Below, in pieces: positions 46,762-55,805 of a stretch of DNA of 64,000 bases. The DNA is from Actinomyces slackii (GTDB lineage Bacteria > Actinomycetota > Actinomycetes > Actinomycetales > Actinomycetaceae), in the NCBI RefSeq assembly GCF_900637295.1, contig NZ_LR134363.1, positions 1,612,001-1,676,000 on the forward strand, in the 5' to 3' direction. Position 1 is the stretch's first letter; each line of letters opens with the position of its first letter. The position numbers and the translations under genes are program-made. The notes below the pieces were generated by a model. The model did no database searches. It saw only the letters and a list, made by a program, of their open reading frames with translations, and had not been told where the DNA came from.

Positions 46762-48057
46762 TCAGCCCTTCTCGTCGAGGCGCTGCTGGCAGGTCGACAG
46801 CCCGGAGGTGTCGCCCGAGGCGATGGCCTTGACCGCAGTGGTCCCCTCGTGGATGGTCTCGACGGCGTAGACCTCCATGCCTTCGGGCTCATGGCCCACG
46901 ACCTCGTCACAGTTGGCCACGGGGGCCAGGAAGTACTTGGCGCCGTCGTTGGCCGCCCCGGCCATCTTCTGCTGGATGCCCCCAATGGGCCCCACCTGCC
47001 CGGCGAAGTCGATGGAGCCCGTCCCGGCGATGGACTTGCCCCCGGTCATGTCCCCGGGCGTGATCTCGTCGACGATCCCCAGGGCGAACATGAGGCCGGC
47101 GCTTGAGCCCCCGACGTCGGACAGGGTGAAGGAGACGGTGAGATCGGAGTTGACCTCGATATGGAGGGCGACGCCCAGCATCGATCCGCCGGTCTGCCCC
47201 TGCGTCTCCTGCCCGTCCGCGGGCTCCGGGCGCTCGATGGTGGTCAGGGAGGCGGTGGTCGCCTTGCCGTCGCGCAGGATGTCGAGGGTGACTTGGGTGC
47301 CCGCGGGGATGGTGGTCATCAGCTCGCGCAGCTGGGCGAATGAGGTGATGGCCGTGCGCTCGCCGCCCTGGGGCGTCAGGGCCACCAGGACGTCGTCGGG
47401 TTGGAGATCACTGGTGGTCTGCTCCTCGCTGACCCCGTTGACCGACAGCGTCATGGAGTTCTCCACCCCCGCCTCGCTGAGGGCCGCCACCACGGCGGAG
47501 TCCTGGGAGGAGGTCATGGCCGCCTGGTTCGTGGCCTCGATCTCCTCGGCCGTGACATTGGAGGGGCAGACCTGCTCACGGTCCAGGATGGCCTTGGAGG
47601 AGGAGAACCAGGCCGCGATGACATCCGCGGTGTGAACCGGGTATCCGGGGCAGCCGGCGACCGTGACCGTCGTCATCCGCAGCTCGCCCTTGGCCGGATA
47701 GGTCTCCATGCCCTCAATGGTCAGCAGGTCCTCCGAGCCCTCCTGGGATCCGTCGGCCAGCACGTTCCAGGTGGGGCCGGGGGATTGGATGACCACCTGG
47801 TTGATGGGGACGGTGAAGGCGGCCACGATCAGCCCCACCACCACCGCCAGGGCCCCCAGCTGCACCAGGAGACGACGGCGCCTGCGCCACCACGGCCGCC
47901 TGGGCGGGGCTGTCGGGGCGCTCTCGGCGTTGTCCGCGTTCTCTGTGCTCTCTGCGTTCTCCGCGCTCTCGGCGATCTCATCGGCCGACGGCTCGGCACT
48001 GGCGGCGGGCTGCGGGCTCGGCTCGTTGCGGTCAGGCTCGGTCACACCCCACATCAT
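46762..48057 (-). CDS. membrane-anchored PDZ/Lon-like serine protease
   Basis: The roughly 431-residue protein has an acidic, Ala/Glu-rich cytoplasmic head (about 5-60), an arginine cluster (PRRPWWRRRRRLL) and one transmembrane helix (VQLGALAVVVGLIVAAFTVP), so the rest is outside. A PDZ-like domain (about 200-300, LQPDDVLVALTPQGGE) precedes a Lon-type protease domain with the catalytic Ser in GGSSAGLMFALG and the Lys in PIGGIQQKM. This is the family of mycobacterial Rv3194c. Start choice is uncertain: ATG 48057, ATG 48054 or GTG 48045. It is divergent from the Zincin_2 gene, as in mycobacteria. Confidence 0.85.
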   Translation of the reverse strand: MMWGVTEPDRNEPSPQPAASAEPSADEIAESAENAESTENADNAESAPTAPPRRPWWRRRRRLLVQLGALAVVVGLIVAAFTVPINQVVIQSPGPTWNVLADGSQEGSEDLLTIEGMETYPAKGELRMTTVTVAGCPGYPVHTADVIAAWFSSSKAILDREQVCPSNVTAEEIEATNQAAMTSSQDSAVVAALSEAGVENSMTLSVNGVSEEQTTSDLQPDDVLVALTPQGGERTAITSFAQLRELMTTIPAGTQVTLDILRDGKATTASLTTIERPEPADGQETQGQTGGSMLGVALHIEVNSDLTVSFTLSDVGGSSAGLMFALGIVDEITPGDMTGGKSIAGTGSIDFAGQVGPIGGIQQKMAGAANDGAKYFLAPVANCDEVVGHEPEGMEVYAVETIHEGTTAVKAIASGDTSGLSTCQQRLDEKG

Positions 48058-48373
48058 GGGCCATCCGCCTGGGAGAAGCGCAATGCTCGCTCCCATGTGT
48101 GGGTGACCTCCCATGCGCAGCCGCCCTGCGAGCCCCCGCGATCCCCTGCAGTCCTGGGCTCCCCCGCGCTCGCCGCTGACTCCGGGGCCGGAAACGAGAC
48201 CGGTACCCTGAGCCGGGGCCGACGCCGTCGCCCTTGGCCCCGACGCGAAGGCCGCGGGGTGCGGGCGGCCCATTGCCGTGGCCAGGAATGCCGGAGAGAA
48301 TCGGGGTGTTGCCCGAGCAGACGCGCGCCGCACGGCCTTGGCGCATCGGAGACCTGACCGCGAGAGGAGCCAT

Positions 48374-49855
48374 ATGAGCGAGGACCCGGACCCCTTCGAC
48401 GAGCTGGAGAAGACGCTGGCCTCCCTGTTCGGCCCCACGATGGCGGCCGAGGCCGTGGGAGCGCTGCGATCAGCCGGCGTCGACCCCCAGACCCTCGCCC
48501 AGATGCCCGGGATGGGGGACATCTCCCAGCTCAGCCCGGGTCAGCTGCTGGCCATGCGGGCCCAGTTCCAGCAGATGTTCCAGGCCTCCCCGGCCGAGCC
48601 GGTCAACTGGTCCATGGGCCAGGACCTCGCCCTGCAGCGGGCGCGCAGCGACGGCGACCCCACGGTGACCGCGGCCGAGGCCAGCACCATCCGCCAGAGC
48701 CTGCAGGTGGCCGACCTCTGGCTGGATGCGGCCACGGACGTCATGCCCGCCCCGGGGGAGCGGGAGGCCTGGAGCCGGTCGGACTGGGTGGAGCGGACCC
48801 TGCCGGTGTGGAAGCAGGTCTGCGCCCCTGTGGCCGAGGCCGTCACCTCCTCGCTGGCGGCCGCCCTGGAGAAGCAGATCCGGGAGATGCCCGCCGAGCT
48901 GGGCCGGGAGGCCCAGCAGATGGGAGCGCTCGGCTCGATCCTGCGAACCATGGCCGGAACCGCCTTCGGCCTGCAGGTCGGCCAGGCGGTGGGCGAGCTC
49001 GCCAAGGAGGCCGTGGGGGCCACCGACACCGGCCTTCCCCTGACCCGCGAGCCGGGCACGGCCCTGCTGCCGGCCAATGTGGAGGCCTTCGCCGATGGGC
49101 TGGAGATCGACCACTCCGAGGCTCGCATGTTCCTGGCGGTGCGAGAGGCCGCCACAGCCCGCCTCTACGCGCATGTCCCCTGGCTGCGCGGCCAGGTCAT
49201 GGGCGCGGTCGAGGCCTATGCCCGCGAGATCCGCATCGACACCGAGGCCATGGAGTCGGCCGTCGCCCAGGTCGACCCCCACGATCCCGAGGCGCTGCGC
49301 GCAGCCCTGGAGGGCGGGATGTTCTCGCCCCAGGAGACGGCCTCCCAGCGCGAGGCCCTGGAGCGGCTCGAGACCCTCCTGGCCCTGGTCGAGGGCTGGG
49401 TGGAGGTCGTCACCGCGCAGGCCGTGGCCCCGCATCTGCCCCATGCGGTGGCCCTGGCGGAGATGATCCGACGGCGCCGAGCCAGGGGCGGGCCCGCCGA
49501 GCAGGTCTTCGCCCGCCTCATCGGATTGGACTTCCGGCCCCGTCGGGCCCGGGAGGCCGCCGAGCTGTGGTCCCACCTGGGCGCCGAGGCGGGCGGCGCC
49601 GAGCGCGACGGCTTCTGGAGCCACCCCGATGTCATGCCCACCGCCGCCGAGCTGGCCAATCCTCAGGACTTCCTCACCATGCGCCGCATGGCCCAGGACA
49701 TGGACGCCCAGATGGATGCGGATCTGGCCTCCCTGCTCGATGGGACGCTCGGCTATGCCGACGGGGTGCGCGAGGAGCGCGAGGAATCCAACGAGGACGA
49801 TGAGGGCGGAGCCAGTGAGGACGGACCCGGGCCGGAGGAGCAGGCACAGGGCTGA
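48374..49855 (+). CDS. Zincin_2-family (DUF2342) putative metalloprotease
   Basis: The 493-residue protein belongs to the actinobacterial zincin-like family of mycobacterial Rv3195. The typical parts are visible: DPFDELEKTLASLFGP at the start, LRTMAGTAFGLQVGQAVGELA mid-protein, LALVEGWVEVVTAQAV and the ending HPDVMPTAAELANPQDFL. I do not see a canonical HExxH, so proteolysis is uncertain; family members show the same feature. GAGAGGAG before ATG 48374 fixes the start. The C-terminal tail is acidic. Confidence 0.82.
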   Translation: MSEDPDPFDELEKTLASLFGPTMAAEAVGALRSAGVDPQTLAQMPGMGDISQLSPGQLLAMRAQFQQMFQASPAEPVNWSMGQDLALQRARSDGDPTVTAAEASTIRQSLQVADLWLDAATDVMPAPGEREAWSRSDWVERTLPVWKQVCAPVAEAVTSSLAAALEKQIREMPAELGREAQQMGALGSILRTMAGTAFGLQVGQAVGELAKEAVGATDTGLPLTREPGTALLPANVEAFADGLEIDHSEARMFLAVREAATARLYAHVPWLRGQVMGAVEAYAREIRIDTEAMESAVAQVDPHDPEALRAALEGGMFSPQETASQREALERLETLLALVEGWVEVVTAQAVAPHLPHAVALAEMIRRRRARGGPAEQVFARLIGLDFRPRRAREAAELWSHLGAEAGGAERDGFWSHPDVMPTAAELANPQDFLTMRRMAQDMDAQMDADLASLLDGTLGYADGVREEREESNEDDEGGASEDGPGPEEQAQG

Positions 49856-49937
49856 GGGCACTCCCGCGGGGGCCGTGCCTGGGAGCGCGCCGGCGCCTGA
49901 GGCGCGCGGAGCTCGCGCCGGGCCGGTCTAGGCCAGA

Positions 49938-50510
49938 CTAGTCCAGAGTGGAGGCCAGCGCCTCGATCAGGCCGGGGACCAGGTCAGCGCCCTGATAGAC
50001 ATCCGAGGGGGAGTCGTGGGAGTGCGAGCGCAGCGCGCACCAGGCCTCGCCCGAGCGCAGGACTCCCACCACCATGCGGATGTCCTGGCGGTCGGGGTGC
50101 TCGGCGAGGAAGGCCAGCCGCTGGTGGGCGTCGGGAAGGGCGATGGCCTCCTCCTGGGCGGCGGGCGGCAGCATGATCCGCTCCACGCTCAGCGCCACCC
50201 CGTCCACCGTATGCGGCCAGGCCAGTTGGGCCAGGAGGTCCTCGAGCTCGCCGCCGGGCAGATCTTCCTGCTCGACGACGGTCAGCAGCTCGGCGTCATG
50301 GGCGGCGGCGCGGACGGTGTCCTCATCGAGGAGATCGGCCAGGTCAGGGTCCGCCTCCAGGGCCGCGCGAGTGCGCACCAGGGCGAAGACCCTCGCCGGG
50401 GCGTCCCAGCCGCCCGCGGCCACATGCTCCTCGGTGTCCACCACCGCCCGGGCGAGGGCGGCCAGGCGCGGGGCCGCAGGGTCATCATGCGGGGGCAGGC
50501 GGTGGCTCAT
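49938..50510 (-). CDS. PPA1309-family protein, function unknown
   Basis: The 190-residue acidic protein is conserved in actinobacteria next to the UPF0182 gene. It resembles the PPA1309 family: AALARAVVDTEEHVAAGGWDAPARVFALVRT near the N-terminus and a C-terminal block IRMVVGVLRSGEAWCALR. There is no signal peptide or membrane helix. It is divergent from the UPF0182 gene (about 135 bases apart). Function is unknown; only conserved context supports it. Confidence 0.8.
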   Translation of the reverse strand: MSHRLPPHDDPAAPRLAALARAVVDTEEHVAAGGWDAPARVFALVRTRAALEADPDLADLLDEDTVRAAAHDAELLTVVEQEDLPGGELEDLLAQLAWPHTVDGVALSVERIMLPPAAQEEAIALPDAHQRLAFLAEHPDRQDIRMVVGVLRSGEAWCALRSHSHDSPSDVYQGADLVPGLIEALASTLD

Positions 50511-50645
50511 GACTCCATCCTCCCATCATTCTCCCGTCGTCTCGCCCCCGGTTTGCGAAGGCAGGAGGGTGCTGTGGGACGATAGGCCCTGCTGGTCGCC
50601 TCAGGCCGGCAAGTGTCATGACCCAGCCAGACACGGAGCGTGATC

Positions 50646-53600
50646 GTGAGCACCCGGCCCGACGACGAGTCCAACGACAACACCGAGCGCACCTCACCCC
50701 CCGATAAGCCCAGCGGCCAGGGCGCCGCCCGGCAGGCCAAGGGCTCCTTCTTCCGCTCACCGCGCCCTCCCCGGCCGCCGAGCAAGCCCAGAACCACCGG
50801 GGGCTCCAGGCGCCGCCCAGGCCCGCTGGCGCTGACGATCATCATCCTGGTCGCCGTCGGCCTCATCATCGCCGCGGCCTCTCAGACCTGGACGGAGGTG
50901 CTGTGGTACGACCAGGTCGGCTTCGCCCGGGTCATCTGGACGTGGTGGATCTCGGTCGCCGTGCTGTTCCTGGTGGGCTTCGGCGTGATGTTCGGCGTCG
51001 TGCTCGGCGCCATCTCCCGGGCCTATCGCGCCCGCGAGATCGGTATTCCCGGCGATGAGTCGGCCCGCAATCTGGAGGCCTACCGCACGGCGATCGAGCC
51101 GATGCGACGCCGGCTGACCTGGGGCGTTCCGGCGGTGCTGGCGGTGCTGAGCTCGGCCTGGGAGCTGGCCCCCAAGTGGCAGGAGGTGATGCTGGCGATG
51201 AACTCGGAGTCCTTCGGGATCAAGGACCCGCAGTTCGGCATCGATATCTCCTTCTACGTGTTCATCCTCCCGGTGATCCTCACCGTGCTGGGCTACCTGT
51301 CGAATGTGGTGGTCTTCTCCGGGCTCATCTCCGTGGCCGTCCACTACCTCTACGGCGGCATCTCCCTGACCCGCAACCCGCATTTCACCAAGGCCGCGCG
51401 CATCGACCTGACGGTGTTCCTCACGGCCTATGTGCTCATGCAGGCGGCCAGTTACTGGCTGGGGCGGTACACCGCCCTGTACGCCTCCAACCCGAAGTTC
51501 GACGGCGCCGGCTACACCGATGTCAATGCGGTGATCCCGTCCCAGGCGATCCTGGCGGCCATCGCCGTGGCCGTGGCCGTGCTCTTCGCGGCCTCGGTGC
51601 GCTCCAGCTCCTGGCGCCTGCCCATCACGGGGGTGGCGGTCATGATCGTCTCCGCCCTCCTGGTGGGCTACGCCTATCCGGCCGTGGTGCAGAAGTTCGT
51701 CGTCGACCCCAATGCCCAGCGCCAGGAGGCCACCTATATCCAGCGCAATATCGACGCGACCCTGGCGGCCTACGGCCTGGACGGCATCGAGACCACCGCC
51801 TATGACGCCGCCACCACCGCTGAGGCGGGCCAGCTCCAGTCCGATGCGGAATCCACGGCCTCCATCCGCCTGCTGGATCCCGGCCTCGTCTCGCCCACCT
51901 TCCAGCAGCTCCAGCAGAACAAGCAGTACTACTCCTTCCCCAACTCATTGAACGTGGACCGCTACACCGTGGACTCGGCCAGCCGTGACACGGTGATCGC
52001 GGTGCGCGAGCTCAATCTCGGTGGCCTGGGGGACGGGCAGCGCACCTGGGTCAATGAGCACACCGTGTACACCCACGGCTACGGCGTGGTCACCGCCTAC
52101 GGCAACACCGTGGCCTCCGGCGGCTACCCCTCCTTCTGGGAGGGCGGGATCCCCTCGCGCGGCGACCTGGGCGAGTACGAGCCGCGGATCTACTTCGGCC
52201 AGGCCTCGCCGTCGTACTCCATTGTGGGCGGTGACGACGGCGGCAAGCCCCGCGAGCTGGACTACCCCGACGATGAGTCCAAGACCGGGCAGGTCAACAC
52301 GACCTTCGCCGGCAATGGCGGGCCGAGTGTCTCCAACCCCTTCAACCGCCTCCTGTACGCGGTGAAGTTCCAGCAGGCCAACATCCTCTTCTCCCAGGAG
52401 GTGCGCGACGGCTCCCAGATCCTCTACGACCGCGACCCCGCCCAGCGGGTGGCGAAGGTGGCGCCGTGGCTGACCCTGGACGGCAACCCCTATCCTGCGG
52501 TTGTCGATGACGACGACGATCCCAAGACCCCCAAGCGGGTGAAGTGGATTCTGGATGGCTACACCACGACGAACAACTACCCCTACTCCCAGCACGAGTC
52601 GCTGGATGAGGCGGTCAATACCGCCAACCCGCAATCCTCTCTCCTGGGGGCGCCCGAGGAGTCCAACTACGTGCGCAACTCGGTCAAGGCCGTCGTCGAC
52701 GCCTACGACGGATCGGTCACGCTCTACGAGTGGGATGACAAGGACCCGATCCTCAAGGCCTGGTCCTCGGTGTTCCCCGGCTCGGTGACGCCGATGAGCG
52801 AGATGAGCGCCGATCTCATGGCCCATATGCGCTACCCCGAGGACCTGTTCAACGTCCAGCGCACCATCATGGCCAGCTACCACGTCAAGGATGCCGCCGA
52901 GTTCTACTCCGGGGGCGACTTCTGGAAGGTGCCCGACGACCCGACCACCTCGGCGGAGGATGTCCAGGCGCCCTACTACCTGACCTTGAAGATGCCCGGA
53001 CAGGACAAGGCGAGCTTCTCCCTGTCCAGCGTGTACATCATCGGAGGCAATACCAACAGGAACGTGCTCACCGGCTTCCTCGCGGTGGACTCCGAGACCG
53101 CCACGGGAAAGCCGGGCCAGCGCAATCCCGGCTACGGCAAGCTCAGACTCCTGGAGCTGCCGCGATCATCGAATGTCTCGGGGCCGGGTCAGGTGCAGAA
53201 CATCTTCGACTCCAATCCTGAGGTCTCCCAGACCCTGAACCTGCTCTCGCAGCAGGGATCGGAGGTCATCAAGGGCAATCTGCTGACACTGCCGGTGGGT
53301 GGTGGACTGCTCTACGTCCAGCCGGTCTACGTCCAGTCCTCCAAGGGGACGCAGTACCCGCTGCTGCGCAAGGTGCTGGTGTCCTTCGGCGACAGCGTGG
53401 GCTTCGCCGACACGCTGTCCGGGGCGCTGGACCAGGTCTTCGGAGGGGACTCGGGGGCCACCACCGGTGAGGAGGCGGTCGATGGCGATGCGGCGGCCGC
53501 CAATGACACCAGTCAGGCCACCGACGGCTCCGATCCGACCGCGGGCGGGGCGACCGCCGAGCCCACTCCGAGCCCGACGGCCGCTCAGCCATCGCCCTCG

Positions 53601-53816
53601 GCCACTGCCAGTGCGCCTGCCTCCGATGCGGGGGGCTCGGGTGACCCCCAGGCCGACCTGGACACGGCGCTGTCCGACGCCCAGACCGCCATCGACGACG
53701 CGGACAAGGCGCTTCAGGAGGGCGACTGGACGGCGTATGGCGAGGCTCAGCAGCGGCTCAGCGATGCCATTGATCGGGCGACGAAGGCGCGCGAGCGCAT
53801 CCAGAACGGAGGCTGA
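50646..53816 (+). CDS. UPF0182-family large membrane protein
   Basis: The protein has about 1056 residues. The N-terminal third has about seven transmembrane helices (first at about 60-80, LTIIILVAVGLIIAAASQTW), followed by a large predicted outside domain (about 340-960) containing WTLDGYTTTNNYPYS-like text (KWILDGYTTTNNYPYSQ), typical of UPF0182. The last 120 residues are an Asp/Ala/Thr/Pro-rich linker and a short helical tail (DAQTAIDDADKALQEGDW). The start at GTG 50646 has GGAG at a proper distance; the earlier GTG 50640 is too close. Mycobacterial Rv3193c is the named relative. The function is unknown. Confidence 0.9.
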   Translation: MSTRPDDESNDNTERTSPPDKPSGQGAARQAKGSFFRSPRPPRPPSKPRTTGGSRRRPGPLALTIIILVAVGLIIAAASQTWTEVLWYDQVGFARVIWTWWISVAVLFLVGFGVMFGVVLGAISRAYRAREIGIPGDESARNLEAYRTAIEPMRRRLTWGVPAVLAVLSSAWELAPKWQEVMLAMNSESFGIKDPQFGIDISFYVFILPVILTVLGYLSNVVVFSGLISVAVHYLYGGISLTRNPHFTKAARIDLTVFLTAYVLMQAASYWLGRYTALYASNPKFDGAGYTDVNAVIPSQAILAAIAVAVAVLFAASVRSSSWRLPITGVAVMIVSALLVGYAYPAVVQKFVVDPNAQRQEATYIQRNIDATLAAYGLDGIETTAYDAATTAEAGQLQSDAESTASIRLLDPGLVSPTFQQLQQNKQYYSFPNSLNVDRYTVDSASRDTVIAVRELNLGGLGDGQRTWVNEHTVYTHGYGVVTAYGNTVASGGYPSFWEGGIPSRGDLGEYEPRIYFGQASPSYSIVGGDDGGKPRELDYPDDESKTGQVNTTFAGNGGPSVSNPFNRLLYAVKFQQANILFSQEVRDGSQILYDRDPAQRVAKVAPWLTLDGNPYPAVVDDDDDPKTPKRVKWILDGYTTTNNYPYSQHESLDEAVNTANPQSSLLGAPEESNYVRNSVKAVVDAYDGSVTLYEWDDKDPILKAWSSVFPGSVTPMSEMSADLMAHMRYPEDLFNVQRTIMASYHVKDAAEFYSGGDFWKVPDDPTTSAEDVQAPYYLTLKMPGQDKASFSLSSVYIIGGNTNRNVLTGFLAVDSETATGKPGQRNPGYGKLRLLELPRSSNVSGPGQVQNIFDSNPEVSQTLNLLSQQGSEVIKGNLLTLPVGGGLLYVQPVYVQSSKGTQYPLLRKVLVSFGDSVGFADTLSGALDQVFGGDSGATTGEEAVDGDAAAANDTSQATDGSDPTAGGATAEPTPSPTAAQPSPSATASAPASDAGGSGDPQADLDTALSDAQTAIDDADKALQEGDWTAYGEAQQRLSDAIDRATKARERIQNGG

Positions 53817-53826
53817 CCGCATCCGG

Positions 53827-53864
53827 GGCCCCGGGGAGGCGCCAGCGGGCGCGGCCCCGGGGCC
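53827..53864 (+). terminator. terminator after the UPF0182 gene
   Basis: GGCCCCGGGG (53827-53836) pairs with CCCCGGGGCC (53855-53864), with a further GGCGC/GCGC pairing inside. It begins 11 bases after the stop. Confidence 0.7.
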
Positions 53865-54022
53865 TGCTGGGCGGTCGCCCCAGTGGCGCCCCAGTGGCCG
53901 GCACTGCTCGCAGCAGTTCGCAGCGGCCTCGTGAGCGAGCGGGGTGAGCTAGGTGGGTGAGCAAGGGCACGCCGATCGGGTTTGATCGGCTGCTCTCGGG
54001 CCGGTAACGTTGGCCGGGCCGA

Positions 54023-54096
54023 CGCGGGGTGGAGCAGTTCGGTAGCTCGCCGGGCTCATAACCCGGAGGTCGCAGGTTCGAATCCTGTCCCCGCTA
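54023..54096 (+). tRNA. initiator tRNA-fMet (CAT anticodon)
   Basis: The 74-base cloverleaf folds completely. The anticodon is CAT in GGGCTCATAACCC, with the three consecutive G-C pairs of initiators. The 5' end CGCGGGG faces CCCCGCT, leaving an unpaired C1-U72, and A is the discriminator. Both features are specific to initiator tRNAs. CCA is not encoded. A terminator follows at 54107. Confidence 0.97.
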
Positions 54097-54106
54097 CGAG
54101 ACCAGG

Positions 54107-54138
54107 GGCCTCGGCACCAGCAGGTGCCGAGGCCTTCT
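54107..54138 (+). terminator. intrinsic terminator after tRNA-fMet
   Basis: A perfect 12-bp stem (54107-54118 with 54123-54134), loop AGCA, is followed by TTCT. Confidence 0.85.
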
Positions 54139-54276
54139 GCATGCCCGGCACATACGGCGCCGGCGCCATCGCCGGTTGGGGTGCGGTGATGGGTGCTGAG
54201 GTTGTTGAGGGCTGGGTGGTTGACCATCTGAAGCATCTGAAGACGGTGCTGGTGTGGATGATGAGTATTTGGCTCG

Positions 54277-54309
54277 GTGGGATTGACAGGCGTGGGAGAT
54301 GTGGCGCTA
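54277..54309 (+). pseudogene. 5' fragment of a small ORF split by IS630
   Basis: Removing the IS630 copy and one TA joins this frame exactly to 55464-55805. The GTG at 54277 then starts a 124-residue reading frame with 11 codons on this side. An in-frame TGA lies 12 bases upstream. The rest of 54139-54276 holds no gene I can support. Confidence 0.45.
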
Positions 54310-55461
54310 TGGCCGAAATTAAACAAAACCGTATTCCGGGGCTTTCTGGGCTGGATATGACGGCACCTTTCGTTGTAGAATTTCTTCATGCACGTGGTTG
54401 TGACAGACGAGGAGCAGCAGGTCCTTATCAGGTGGAAGAAGCGAGGTGACTCCCTCATTCTCATCCGGTTGAAAGCTGAGGCTATTCTCTACGCCTCGCA
54501 CGGCGTTGACCTGGATTTCATTGCGGAGATGGTGGGGCGCACGGTGAGGACTGTTAAGGAGTGGTTGGCGTCTTGGCGTGTCAGCCGTCTGCATTCGGTG
54601 GTCACCGGTCATAAGGGAAATCAGAATGCGGCCAAGCTCACCCGCGAGCAGAAGGAGCAGCTCAAAGAGGTTCTGAGCCGGCCACCGTCACAGTCCGGCA
54701 TCAAGGCGGACTTCTGGGATGTTCCCGCCCTGGCTGACGTGGTGAGGACCAGATTCGACGTGGAGTACGAGTCGGACTCCTCCTACCGGCTGCTCATGCA
54801 CTTTGCGGGCATGAGCTTCAAGCTGCCCGACCCCTTTGACAAGCGCCGCGACGAGGAGGCCATCACCAAGCGGATGGCCCAGATCCAAGACGAGGTCGCA
54901 GACCTCCTGAGCGACGGGTGGGAGGTGTACGCGGCCGATGAGGTGCGCGTGGAGCACGAGGCTGAGACCCGCCGCATGTGGTTGCCCCAGGGTAAACGAA
55001 CGAAGATCTACGTGGACCGCACCCGCAACGCCTGCTCCTTCTTCGGCGCACTGTCCCTGAGATCCAAGAAGGTCAAGGTCTACCCCATCGAGGGCAACCA
55101 GAACACCGAGAAGATCCTCTCCTGCCTGACTCGCCTGGTGCGCGAGACCGATAACGACAAGATCGCCGTGGTTCTCGACAATGCCGGGTTCCACCACGCC
55201 AAAGCGCTAAGAGAGCAGCTTCAGCCCGGAGGCCGGCTCGAGAGCCTCAAGCTCATCTACCTGCCGCCCTACGCACCCGACCACAATCCGGTCGAGCACG
55301 TCTGGAACACCGCCAAAGGCACAATCGCGAACATCCAGAGAGACACCCCCGAGGAGACCTACACCGCATTCATGGGCTACATCAACACCCGCACCTTCGA
55401 CTACGACTTCGAACACCTCCCAAACATCACGCCAGCACACGATCTTGTTTAATTCTGGCCA
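54310..55461 (+). mobile_element. IS630-family insertion sequence, second copy
   Basis: The 1152-base element has the same ends as the copy at 26641-27792 and TA on both sides (54308-54309, 55462-55463). It is in the opposite orientation to the first copy. The near identity of the two copies means recent transposition in this genome. It splits a small reading frame. Confidence 0.95.
54388..55452 (+). CDS. IS630-family transposase
   Basis: The 354-residue DDE transposase is identical to the one at 26650-27714 except for Lys instead of Arg at 288, which comes from one base change. The acids D184, D264 and E303 are intact. The HTH region is at about 25-65. It is complete and may be the donor or the product of the array insertion; the direction cannot be told from two copies. 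Confidence 0.95.
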   Translation: MHVVVTDEEQQVLIRWKKRGDSLILIRLKAEAILYASHGVDLDFIAEMVGRTVRTVKEWLASWRVSRLHSVVTGHKGNQNAAKLTREQKEQLKEVLSRPPSQSGIKADFWDVPALADVVRTRFDVEYESDSSYRLLMHFAGMSFKLPDPFDKRRDEEAITKRMAQIQDEVADLLSDGWEVYAADEVRVEHEAETRRMWLPQGKRTKIYVDRTRNACSFFGALSLRSKKVKVYPIEGNQNTEKILSCLTRLVRETDNDKIAVVLDNAGFHHAKALREQLQPGGRLESLKLIYLPPYAPDHNPVEHVWNTAKGTIANIQRDTPEETYTAFMGYINTRTFDYDFEHLPNITPAHDLV

Positions 55462-55463
55462 TA

Positions 55464-55805
55464 GCTTGGAAGGCCTGGTGTGAGCGGGTTGAGGCGTATC
55501 CGGTGTTACCGGAGTGGATGCGTCCACTGTGCGTTCCTTGGGAGAACGATTTCTCGGTTCCGTTTCCCGCAGTGGCGGGGCTGTGGCCGTCGGGGCAGGA
55601 CTGGTTCGCTGAGGATGTCCGGCGTGATGACTTCCGCTTGGATGAGGGCTTCTTCGGCGTGCCCGGAATGCCGAGCCTGGAGGCGATCAGGGCGGCGTGG
55701 GACTGGGCCGATAGTGGCGGCCTGGAGCCTGCGTTGTTCCTGTCGATCGTGCCGGGTGAGCTGTGGGACCGCTCGGTTGTTGTCGCGGCCATTGAGGGGT
55801 GTTAG
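55464..55805 (+). pseudogene. 3' fragment of an IS-interrupted accessory ORF
   Basis: This open frame begins directly after the IS630 target duplication (AWKAWCERVEAYPVLPEW) and ends at a stop that overlaps the end of the convergent gene. The product would be rich in Trp and acidic residues, with WMRPLCVPWENDF, VRRDDFRLDEGFFGVPG and GLEPALFLSIVPGELWDR. I do not recognise the family. An ATG at 55503 could restart translation to give a 100-residue product. A CRISPR spacer at 23467-23499 encodes a similar peptide (HEDFRLDAG), so related genes occur on targeted elements. Confidence 0.55.

Noticed and set aside
54061-54096. tRNA 3' end as an integration attachment site
   Set aside because: I looked for a second copy of the GGTTCGAATCCTG end in the accessory segment and found none.
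53949-54464. Minus-strand frame containing SGDRIRTCDLRVMSP and SYRTAPPR
   Set aside because: This is the antisense of the initiator tRNA, a well-known false protein; it also runs into the IS630 end.
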